Assembly (NCBI GenBank): GCA_025458465.1
Contig: JALOSK010000095.1
Span: 1-7,648, forward strand
DNA length: 7,648 bases
Reading direction: 5' to 3'
Source: Sandarakinorhabdus sp.
GTDB lineage: Bacteria; Pseudomonadota; Alphaproteobacteria; Sphingomonadales; Sphingomonadaceae
Shown: piece after piece, positions 1 through 6,790 of the stretch
Position numbering within the stretch: position 1 is the first letter of the stretch
Layout: every line of letters begins with the position of its first letter
The notes under the pieces: generated by a model
What the model saw: only the letters and a program-made list of their open reading frames with translations
Told to the model about the DNA's origin: nothing
The model's database searches: none
Position numbers and translations under genes: made by a program

Positions 1-339
1 CAGGTTGGCAATGTCATAGGCGACGAAGCCGCCCTTGCCTTCGGCGACATAAAGATATTCGCCGCGGTTCTGGATGCAGCGCACTTCGCCGCTGGTGCCT
101 TGGGTTATGTTGCGGATTTCTTCCGTGGGGTTGGTCTCGCCAGAAAGCCGCTTGTCGAACATCTTCCCGCGCGTCCAGTTGATCAACTCGCGCTTGTTCC
201 GTTCGACATGCAGCGTCCAGAAATCGGGATAGGCATAGCGATGCAGGTAGGAACCGAACACCGCCTGCGGCTCGCCGAATTCCGTCACCCGCACTGCCTG
301 CACGGCGCGATCCAGCCCGAAGAAGGCGTGCATGCCGAC
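1..339 (-). pseudogene. Frame-shifted C-terminal continuation of the decahaem cytochrome, with LVIVD-like repeat (partial)
   Basis: Reading the minus strand from 339 down to 1 gives 113 codons without a stop, in a frame one base off from the decahaem ORF that enters from the right. The translation begins VGMHAFFGLDRAVQAVRVTE and includes FGEPQAVFGSYLHRYAYPDF. It ends GEYLYVAEGKGGFVAYDI plus three more residues at the window edge. The last part has the G-x-Y-L-Y-V-A-x-G-x-G-G-F-x-x-Y-D pattern typical of LVIVD-type beta-propeller repeats. Known relatives (from memory) run from the last haem site through an LQGTN-like segment into such a region, so this is the real C-terminal part of the upstream gene and not a separate gene. 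It has no start of its own except a chance ATG at 331-333 with no convincing ribosome site. It continues past the left edge. Either the gene is broken in this organism or one base is missing from the assembly. Confidence 0.85.
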
Positions 340-2969
340 AAGTTGGTGCCTTGCAGGGTAAGCTGGGCGAGGATGGCGTTGTTGTCCTCGTCCTCGCTCA
401 CATGGCAATCGCTGCAGGTCTTGGTTTCCTGGGTGCGCACCGTGTGGGGGAAGTGCGGCGCGAAGGCCTGGGACGAGAAGCCCGACGCGGCGATCGGCGG
501 CTGCTGCACATAGATGCGCTCGCGGTTGATGTTGGTGCTGGTGAGGATCAGCGCCGAGGATGACCGGATCGGCGCGATGATGCCGCCCTTGCTGGTCTGG
601 TGCCGGCCCAGCTGGAACATCTCGTCGCGCGCCACCTGCGGGTTGTAGGTGGCATAATTGCGCGTCTCCTCTTCCTCATATTTGTGGGTCTTCGATTTCC
701 AGTTGGCCTCGATCGGCAGGTGGCAGCCGCCGCAGCTGGTGGTCCAGCTGGTGTGGCAGCTGAAGCAGGCGATATTCTCGTCCTTGTGCGCCCGGTCGCT
801 CACGCCGGGGCCGAAGGCCATCGTGCCGCCTTTCGCCATCAGCTTGGCGCGGGCGGCCCTGGCGTTGAAGTCCGGGTGCTCGCGGCTGACGCTGTCCTTC
901 ACCAGTTTCACGCGCCAGACGAGGCTGGGATCGCTGGCGGAGCGCTGCAACAGCACGCGCCGGCCATCCTGCGTTCCCCATTCGAAGCGCAGCCGGCCAT
1001 CGGGGTTGCGGATGATCGAAAGATCGGTGCCGGCCGGCGGCGCGGCGAGGTTGGAGGTCTTCAGGCTGGGATAGGCATCGGCAGTGCCGTGGCAATCCTT
1101 GCAGCCGATCTCCACACTGTTGGCCACCTCGCCGTGGATGAAGCCGTTGCCGTGGCTGTCCTGCGCGAAATGGCAATCGGCGCACTGCATGCCCACTTCG
1201 GTGTGGATGTCCATCAGGTGCACCGCCTTGCCGGGCTGGCCGGGGCCTGGGGTGGCGGCCGGTTTCACGAATTGGGGCTGACCCAAGCGCCGGAACTTCT
1301 CCGGATCATCGTTGGCGACGATGTGCGCCGTATCCGTGCCATATGTCGCCATGTTGCCGCCGGCATCCAGCAGATTGCCCTCGCGGTCGCGCTTGTAGAC
1401 GGCGCGGAAGTTCCAGCCGTGGCCGTGATAATCGGCGAACTGCGTGTCCTTCATCTGGTCGTTGCGGTCGTTCACCGTGCGCAGGAAATCGAGGTCGCTC
1501 CACGCACCGTGCGCGGCGGCGCCTTCCGGGTTGCGCTCGTTGGTGGCGCGCACGTCGGCGGCGGTGGGATAGCGCTGGCGCTTGAACAGGCGCTGGTATT
1601 CGGCCTCGCTCATCCCCAGCGGCTTTGGATAGGGATTGTCCGGCCCGGGCCACATGCGCGGTGCGTCGCTTTCATAGTCCCACATCGTGTAGCCATAATA
1701 GGTGTTCAGGAACATGTTGGGTTGGTGCATGTGGCAGTTCATGCACAGGCTCGACGGCATGGCGCGGGTGAAGCTGTGCTTCAGCGGGTGGCCGGGCTGC
1801 GTCTTGCTGATCGTCGGGTCGGCGCTCTGGCTCTGGCCGTCGCGGCCGCCGCTGGCATAGACCGAGCTATGCCGCACCTCCCGGTCATTGGCATAGACGA
1901 CATGACACGAACCACAGCCCGAGGTGCGATAATCGCCCGGCTGATCATTGGTGCCCATGAACCAGGTGAAGGGATCATTGAGCCGCGTCTTGTGGATGTT
2001 GATCACCGGCACGGCGATGCGAAGCCCGGTGCCGGGGCCGCGGTTGGATTGGCGGATGTCCGGGCGGCCGGGTTCTTCCAGCCGCTGGATCTGCCCCAGG
2101 CTGTTCGGCAGGCCGATTTCCGGGAAGATGGGATTGATGTTGCGGCCACCGCGTTCGAACACGCGGAAGATGTCACCCGGCGGGATCACCTGCCACGCCG
2201 GCAGCGGCGCAAGAAAGGGCAGCGTGCCGCGCGCCTTTTCCGCCGGAGAGAGCAGGCCAGGCCCACCCGCACCCGGCGAGAAGACCAGCGCCGGCTGGCT
2301 GGCGTCGTGAAGGCCGCCTTGGTGCTTCAGCGCGCCGTGGCTGCCGCCCAGCAGCGCATCGGCTTGCCCAGGCCGGGCATAGGCCTCGCCAAGCACGTAA
2401 TTCTTGTAGGGCAGGATGCCGTTGTTGTAGGCCGCGCCGCCCAGCAGCATGGCACCCGTGGCCATCAGGCTGCGTTCGGCGCGCTCGATGATTTCGAGAT
2501 GGCAGGCGCCGCAGGCATCACGCGCGGCGCGATAATCCGATGGATTGACGAAGCGCACATATTCCGGCGCCTCGCGACCCAGCAGCGTGTAACTGCGCTG
2601 GGGATTGGCGGATGACGGGAAATGCCAGGCCTGCGGGAAGCGCGGCAGCACATGGGCCTCGTCACGCAGCCTGGCGTAGGCCGGGTCCCGCATCGCCAGC
2701 GCCGACGGCGCCGCCACCTTGGGATCGCCACCATGGCAATCGATGCAGCCCAGCACCACCGATTTGGGCGCGTGCATCGTCGCTTCGTCGCTGGCGGTGT
2801 GGCAGCTGATGCAGCCGGCCGATTTTGCATCGGCCTCGGCCTGCGTCTGCCATTGCGGCGCCGGCGCGGCCCGCACGCGCGCATAATCCCGTTCCACCGG
2901 CTTTTCGCCTTCGGAGGCGATCACCATCCCCACCGGGACAAGCAGCAGGAGGAGCAGGCGCTTCAGCAT
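285..2969 (-). CDS. Secreted decahaem c-type cytochrome (3' end frame-shifted)
   Basis: The ORF encodes 894 residues, of which about 876 are real and the last 18 follow the frameshift. An N-terminal signal peptide (K3 R4, then a leucine run, cut near A18/S19) sends it across the inner membrane. Ten CxxCH haem-c sites are present, starting at residues 53, 75, 153, 352, 409, 596, 623, 735, 746 and 852. Their middle residues are IS, ID, GA, GS, MN, AD, KD, FS, GG and SD. Two long haem-free stretches (about 158-351 and 414-595) separate haem clusters, unlike the dense packing of MtrA-type decahaem proteins. Many extra histidines (for example around 398, 413-415 and 515-517) could be distal ligands. 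The likely role is electron transfer in the periplasm or at the cell surface; donor and acceptor are unknown. The start ATG lies one base after the barrel gene's TGA (TGAGATG) with no strong Shine-Dalgarno, suggesting coupled translation. The true protein continues in another frame through 339-1 and off the window, adding an LVIVD-like propeller region. Confidence 0.93.
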   Translation of the reverse strand: MLKRLLLLLLVPVGMVIASEGEKPVERDYARVRAAPAPQWQTQAEADAKSAGCISCHTASDEATMHAPKSVVLGCIDCHGGDPKVAAPSALAMRDPAYARLRDEAHVLPRFPQAWHFPSSANPQRSYTLLGREAPEYVRFVNPSDYRAARDACGACHLEIIERAERSLMATGAMLLGGAAYNNGILPYKNYVLGEAYARPGQADALLGGSHGALKHQGGLHDASQPALVFSPGAGGPGLLSPAEKARGTLPFLAPLPAWQVIPPGDIFRVFERGGRNINPIFPEIGLPNSLGQIQRLEEPGRPDIRQSNRGPGTGLRIAVPVINIHKTRLNDPFTWFMGTNDQPGDYRTSGCGSCHVVYANDREVRHSSVYASGGRDGQSQSADPTISKTQPGHPLKHSFTRAMPSSLCMNCHMHQPNMFLNTYYGYTMWDYESDAPRMWPGPDNPYPKPLGMSEAEYQRLFKRQRYPTAADVRATNERNPEGAAAHGAWSDLDFLRTVNDRNDQMKDTQFADYHGHGWNFRAVYKRDREGNLLDAGGNMATYGTDTAHIVANDDPEKFRRLGQPQFVKPAATPGPGQPGKAVHLMDIHTEVGMQCADCHFAQDSHGNGFIHGEVANSVEIGCKDCHGTADAYPSLKTSNLAAPPAGTDLSIIRNPDGRLRFEWGTQDGRRVLLQRSASDPSLVWRVKLVKDSVSREHPDFNARAARAKLMAKGGTMAFGPGVSDRAHKDENIACFSCHTSWTTSCGGCHLPIEANWKSKTHKYEEEETRNYATYNPQVARDEMFQLGRHQTSKGGIIAPIRSSSALILTSTNINRERIYVQQPPIAASGFSSQAFAPHFPHTVRTQETKTCSDCHVSEDEDNNAILAQLTLQGTNLSACTPSSGWIAPCRQCG
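340..341 (-). other. Frameshift site (one base apparently missing)
   Basis: On the sense strand the decahaem ORF reads GGC ACC AAC and then, out of frame, TTG TCG GCA. If one base is added to the TT at 340-341, for example making TTT for Phe, the reading becomes GTN-F-VGMHAFFGLDRAV and stays open to the window edge. Without it the ORF runs 18 low-complexity residues and stops at 285-287. No X-XXY-YYZ slippery heptamer is visible here, so programmed -1 frameshifting is not the obvious explanation. A homopolymer undercall or a true one-base deletion fits better. Confidence 0.8.
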
Positions 2970-2973
2970 CTCA
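2967..2973 (-). promoter_or_regulatory. Stop-start junction, likely translational coupling
   Basis: The sense strand reads TGAGATG: the TGA ends the barrel gene and the ATG opens the decahaem cytochrome, with one base between. The bases just upstream contain no clear Shine-Dalgarno, so re-initiation by ribosomes finishing the barrel gene is the simplest way to start the cytochrome. This is inferred from spacing only. Confidence 0.5.
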
Positions 2974-4818
2974 ATAGGCCAGCACGGCGTTGAACAGCAC
3001 CGAATAATAGCTGCCGGTGCGGGGGCTGTTGGTGAACAGGTCGCGGAAACCCGCGCCGGGCTTCAACAGCGCGCCCGACAGGCGGAACACCAGATTCTGG
3101 TTGAAGTGCGGGCGCCAGGTGCCGGCGGCGGACAGGTCCCAGCCGATGTCCTTCGGGATACTGCCTTCCATGCGCAATGCCTGCAGCACCTGCGTGGTGG
3201 CAAACCACAGATGGTTCACATTGCCCGAAATGCGCAATTCGGGGAGCAAATCGAAATCCGCGCCAGCCCCCAGCAACATGGTGCCGGGGTTGGTGAAATT
3301 GGCCTGGCCCTGTTCCTTGGATGCGCGCAGGTCGTTCAGTATGCCGTTGCGGCTGTTCACGGCAATGGCGCGGCCGCCGCCGGCAAAGGGGATGGTCTGG
3401 CGCACCCAGAAACTCGTGTCGGCGCCGGCGAACTGCGGGTTCTCGAAGATTGCCGCATAGCCGCTGTCCACATCGTCATAAGGGTTGGAATCACCGCTGG
3501 CGAACAGCGCCGAACCCCGCAGCCGCACCCAGCCGCGGTCATAGCTGGGCTCGAAGGCGACGAACCAGCTGCTGATCTTCGCGCGCCGATCAGTGAAGAT
3601 GTTGTTGCGGTTGCTGCCGGTGGCGTGCGTCGCCGACAGCGTCAGGTTCAGCCGGCCGATATGGCCATCGGCATTGTAGCCCAGATAGACGACATCATAG
3701 GCCCGGCCCCGCAGCGTGCCGAGCAGCGCCGGCCGCACCGGGAAGCCGTTGGTGTCCACCTGCGCGTCATCGCGCTCGCGGTTGGCGTTCCACGTCACGC
3801 TCACCTGGCTGGTCATGCCGGGCAGCGGCAGATCCTGCCGATAGAGGTTGGCCACCAGCACATAATCCTGGCGCGGCGTGCGCAGGATGGCGTTCAGGCC
3901 CGAGTTCGTGTCCTTCTCCAGCCGCCAGAAGGCCGCGAGATTATATTGCACGCGATTGTTGTCGCGGTTGCCGAACAGGCGGATGCCGAGCTGGTTGTCC
4001 TGGAACAGGAAGCCGCGAAAATCGCTGGAAAATGGCTGGATGCCGATGCGGATGCTGTCGAAATCATAGCGGTCCGACGTGTTGCGCAGATGCTTGTCGA
4101 AAAACAGTTCCTGCACACCCACGAACGCGTCTGACCGCAAGCTGCGCCGCGATGGCGCCACGTCCAGCACCCGGCGTTCCGGGACATCCACGTGATTGAA
4201 GTTGAAGGCGATGGCCGCACGAATTTCATAATCCGGCGGCTTGAAGGCGGTGCTGCCCTTGGTCAGCGCGGCGCCCAGTATGAAGGTCTGCGCGAACACC
4301 TCGCTGTATTGCCGGCCAAACACATCATTGCTGCCCGGTCGCTCACTGGTCTGCACGCCCACCGGGATGGGGAAGCTGCGCGGTTCGGCCACCGTGTCGG
4401 AAATGGCGGTGAGTTGCAGGAACAGATCGTGGGTGCCGCAGATCGGCCGGTCACCCTTCAGCGTGTTCTGGTTGTAGGGGTCCTTCCAGTTCGACTTCAC
4501 CAGCCCCAGCGTCTCGATCAGCCGCCAGCGATCCGGCACCGGCAGGTGATCGCGCGGGAATTCACCCTGCTTCGGTGCGGCGACGGCACCCGCATTGGCC
4601 TGGATGATGGGATCCCATGTGGTGGCGCCGCCAAGGCCCGGCACGCGGCGTCCGGGCAAGGAATCAAGCGCCGGATCACGCGGGCCAGCCTCAGGCGCAG
4701 GCGGCAGCCGCTCCGCAGGCGGTTCGACCCGGGCATAGCAGTCGAACCACTTGCCCAACGGCCTGGCCGCCGCCGGCGCGGCACTGGCCAGCAAGGGCAG
4801 GAGGATGAGCGCCCGCAC
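2971..4818 (-). CDS. Predicted outer-membrane beta-barrel protein paired with multihaem cytochromes
   Basis: The protein is 615 residues from a GTG start at 4816-4818. That start directly begins a signal peptide (VRALILLPLLASAAPAAA, cut near residue 18), lies one base after the preceding stop, and has an AGGGG motif 7 bases upstream. The same frame is open up to an ATG at 4986, but the extra arginine-rich leader looks non-coding and lies inside the upstream gene. The mature protein starts with a proline-rich, probably periplasmic segment (about 30-125) with cysteines at 27 and 127. Alternating polar and hydrophobic strands follow to the end. The C-terminus, SYYSVLFNAVLAY, ends in an aromatic residue like a Bam-recognised terminal strand. 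Conserved-looking blocks are FLFQDNQLGIRLFGNRDNNR (270-289) and an acidic SGDSNPYDDVDSGY loop (441-454), which recalls alginate-export-type barrels. It may house or anchor the neighbouring cytochromes, or be a channel for a substrate. I do not recognise a named family with certainty, and it does not look like MtrB. Confidence 0.82.
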   Translation of the reverse strand: MRALILLPLLASAAPAAARPLGKWFDCYARVEPPAERLPPAPEAGPRDPALDSLPGRRVPGLGGATTWDPIIQANAGAVAAPKQGEFPRDHLPVPDRWRLIETLGLVKSNWKDPYNQNTLKGDRPICGTHDLFLQLTAISDTVAEPRSFPIPVGVQTSERPGSNDVFGRQYSEVFAQTFILGAALTKGSTAFKPPDYEIRAAIAFNFNHVDVPERRVLDVAPSRRSLRSDAFVGVQELFFDKHLRNTSDRYDFDSIRIGIQPFSSDFRGFLFQDNQLGIRLFGNRDNNRVQYNLAAFWRLEKDTNSGLNAILRTPRQDYVLVANLYRQDLPLPGMTSQVSVTWNANRERDDAQVDTNGFPVRPALLGTLRGRAYDVVYLGYNADGHIGRLNLTLSATHATGSNRNNIFTDRRAKISSWFVAFEPSYDRGWVRLRGSALFASGDSNPYDDVDSGYAAIFENPQFAGADTSFWVRQTIPFAGGGRAIAVNSRNGILNDLRASKEQGQANFTNPGTMLLGAGADFDLLPELRISGNVNHLWFATTQVLQALRMEGSIPKDIGWDLSAAGTWRPHFNQNLVFRLSGALLKPGAGFRDLFTNSPRTGSYYSVLFNAVLAY

Positions 4819-4819
4819 C

Positions 4820-6790
4820 CTACAGCCCCTGGCAGACATTCTGCTGCGCCGTATCGAGGAACGGCGCGAACGGGCAGCCGACGAAGCGCAGTCGCACCGG
4901 GCTGCCGGCCACGTTCGCCTCGATCTGGTCTGACCGGATGGAGGCTGGCGGCAGGCCGATGCTGCCGCCCAGCCGCACGCCGGCATTGCGGGTGCCCAGG
5001 AAGGCGGTCATGTCGTCCTGGTCGATGCCGTCGCCCGATACGCCGATGGCGCCCACCAGCACGTTGCCGCGATAGATGGGCACCCCGCCGGGGAAGATCT
5101 GCAGGCCGTTGGCCAGCCGGTTCTGGCCGCCGGGCGTGTTGGGCAGGAACGTGCACTGGCGCGGATCACCCCCGGCCAGCACCTGCACCAGATTCTGGAC
5201 GATCAGCGCCGATTGCAGCCCGGTGGAAAACGGCGACCAGCCAGCAATGTCGCGCGACAAGGGCCCCGGCGGGCGCCCGGCCTCGCCATCCGGGAAATAG
5301 GGGCGGGCGATGTTGCCGATGGCGCGGTTGCTGAAGGCGAACGCACCGGCCAGCACGCCCGATTGGCTGAAGAAGCCATTCACGCGAGTCCCGAAATCGC
5401 GCACGTTGGGATCGGCCGCACCGGCCGCCGTGGTGGCCGCGGCCAGATCGGCCCCGGCGCGCGGGCCTGAGAAGAACGCCACGCTGCGCGCCTTCTGCAG
5501 CGCCACATCGGTGCCGAACACCGGCGCATCGGGGGACCGCACCAGCCCCAGCACGGCGCCGCGCGTGTCCACCACCGCGATGGTCTTTTCCGATCGGCTG
5601 TCCAGCGGCTGACGGATCTGGGCGCGGCTGCGCGCCATGATGGCGAACGCCTCTTCCAGAATTGCCCGCACGTCGGCAGCGCTCAACGGCTGCGCCACCT
5701 CGGCCGCATCGGTGCCGGCGCGCACCGGATAGCGATTGCCGCCGCCGCCATCGGACAGGACATGCGCATCCGGGTGATTGAATTCGGCCGGCGTGGCCCG
5801 CCGCACGCCGCTGGCCTCGCTGCCAAGGCTGGCACCGGGAAGGATGGTGGCCGCAGCAAAGCCGGGCACCGCCACCAGGCTGCCGGCAAGGCTGGCGAAG
5901 GCCGGCGGGTTGGCCGGACTGGCGCGCAAGCCCGCCGGCGCCGCATCGCTGTAGCGCAGCAGGGTGCCATCCACCGAAATACGCTCTGCCCGGATGGTGG
6001 CAGGGGCTTCGTGGCCAATGGTGGCGGCCAGCGCGATATGCTCCTCCGCATCATCGTCCACGTCTGTCACTTCGGCATCGAAGCCGTAATCGCCATCGGC
6101 CATCACGCCCACGCCGCCCACCAGCACACCAGCCTTGTAGAGCGGAAAGCCGCCCGGATCGGCCGCCAGGCCCAGGGGCGAGCGCTTGGGGCCGATCATC
6201 GGACTGCCAATCCCGAACCGCGTGACCAGATCGGAACAGGGCAATTGCGAGAACTGCACGCCATAGAGCGGGCCGGATTCCAGCCCCACGGTGCCTGCCG
6301 ACGGCGGGAAATGCGGCTGCACGATCATCGAGGCGGTGCGCGTCGAAAAGGCGTTGCCGCCAGACGACAGATAGGCACCACTGATGGCCTTGGCGATGGC
6401 ACCCAGTTCCGCCGGAACGCTGACGCCCTGCGCATCGATATCGGCGCCATTGGCATTGGGCCGGGTGGTGGCCGTCGCCGCCGCGCCGGCCATGCGATAA
6501 ACGGCCAGCACGTTGCCGACCCGGTCCACCACCGCGATCACGGCGGGCAACCCGCGTGCAGTTGCCTCGGCGGCGGCGCGGGCGATGATGGCCTCCACTT
6601 CAGTCACGCTCAGCGCCGCAGCGGGCACGGCGGGATAGACGCTGGCCGGCGTGACTGGCGGTGTCGGCGTTGGTGCGCCGCCATTGCCGCCGCCGGCAAC
6701 GGGACTGGGCGGTGCGCCGGAACTGCCGCAGCCGGCCAGCAACAGCGCCAGAAGCGCAGCACCGCCGGCGATGCGCGCCCGCGCCATCAT
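4820..6790 (-). CDS. Lipoprotein with two GlcG/HbpS-like (DUF336) domains
   Basis: The protein has 656 residues. Its N-terminus is a lipoprotein signal: hydrophobic run, then LLAGC with the lipidated cysteine at 21, then a Gly/Pro/Thr-rich linker to about 55. It should sit membrane-anchored in the periplasm or on the outer membrane. Two DUF336-type units follow. Unit 1 (about 59-260) has IAVVDRVGNVLAVYRM (85-100) and GGFPLYKAGVLVGGVGV (213-229). Unit 2 (about 368-605) has IAVVDTRGAVLGLVRS (404-419) and GGVPIYRGNVLVGAIGVSGD (568-587). Each unit is longer than a usual GlcG (about 130-150 residues) and carries a similar insert (FSTRTASMIVQPHFP near 148-162; FSNRAIGNIARPYFP near 486-500). DUF336 proteins such as Streptomyces HbpS bind haem, and others are of unclear function. 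Here haem or redox-ligand binding is an inference from family and neighbours. Cysteines at 185, 546, 639 and 653 could form disulfides. It overlaps the upstream cytochrome gene by 4 bases and precedes the barrel gene by one base. Confidence 0.88.
   Translation of the reverse strand: MMARARIAGGAALLALLLAGCGSSGAPPSPVAGGGNGGAPTPTPPVTPASVYPAVPAAALSVTEVEAIIARAAAEATARGLPAVIAVVDRVGNVLAVYRMAGAAATATTRPNANGADIDAQGVSVPAELGAIAKAISGAYLSSGGNAFSTRTASMIVQPHFPPSAGTVGLESGPLYGVQFSQLPCSDLVTRFGIGSPMIGPKRSPLGLAADPGGFPLYKAGVLVGGVGVMADGDYGFDAEVTDVDDDAEEHIALAATIGHEAPATIRAERISVDGTLLRYSDAAPAGLRASPANPPAFASLAGSLVAVPGFAAATILPGASLGSEASGVRRATPAEFNHPDAHVLSDGGGGNRYPVRAGTDAAEVAQPLSAADVRAILEEAFAIMARSRAQIRQPLDSRSEKTIAVVDTRGAVLGLVRSPDAPVFGTDVALQKARSVAFFSGPRAGADLAAATTAAGAADPNVRDFGTRVNGFFSQSGVLAGAFAFSNRAIGNIARPYFPDGEAGRPPGPLSRDIAGWSPFSTGLQSALIVQNLVQVLAGGDPRQCTFLPNTPGGQNRLANGLQIFPGGVPIYRGNVLVGAIGVSGDGIDQDDMTAFLGTRNAGVRLGGSIGLPPASIRSDQIEANVAGSPVRLRFVGCPFAPFLDTAQQNVCQGL
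4826..4830 (-). promoter_or_regulatory. Ribosome binding site deciding the GTG start of the barrel gene
   Basis: The sense strand reads AGGGG, then seven bases (CTGTAGG), then GTG at 4816-4818. The upstream gene's TAG stop lies inside that spacer. The alternative in-frame ATG at 4837-4839 would put extra residues before the signal peptide and has no purine-rich site ahead of it. The GTG is therefore the better start. Confidence 0.65.
6785..6790 (-). promoter_or_regulatory. Tandem ATGATG start overlapping the upstream stop
   Basis: The sense strand reads CGATGATGG. The first ATG (6788-6790) overlaps the TGA (6787-6789) that ends the upstream cytochrome gene, and a second in-frame ATG follows at once. 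No strong Shine-Dalgarno precedes it, so start by termination-reinitiation is likely. Either ATG gives the same lipoprotein signal, differing by one residue. Confidence 0.55.

Noticed and set aside
285..287. Stop codon taken as the natural end of the decahaem cytochrome
   Set aside because: The 18 residues before it look non-coding, whereas the neighbouring frame continues with family-like sequence from 339 to the window edge.
337..350. Programmed -1 ribosomal frameshift to join the two frames
   Set aside because: The sense sequence GGCACCAACTTGTC holds no slippery heptamer of the X-XXY-YYZ type and I see no clear stimulatory hairpin, so a missing base is simpler.
600..2615. A 671-codon open frame on the plus strand opposite the decahaem cytochrome
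   Set aside because: It is the mirror of a GC-rich coding strand: rich in Ala/Gly/Arg/His/Val, no recognisable domain or export signal, and the minus strand carries ten haem motifs over the same bases.
4192..5334. Plus-strand open frame spanning the barrel and DUF336 genes
   Set aside because: It crosses two well-supported minus-strand genes and turns into arginine-rich low-complexity sequence; a shadow of codon bias.
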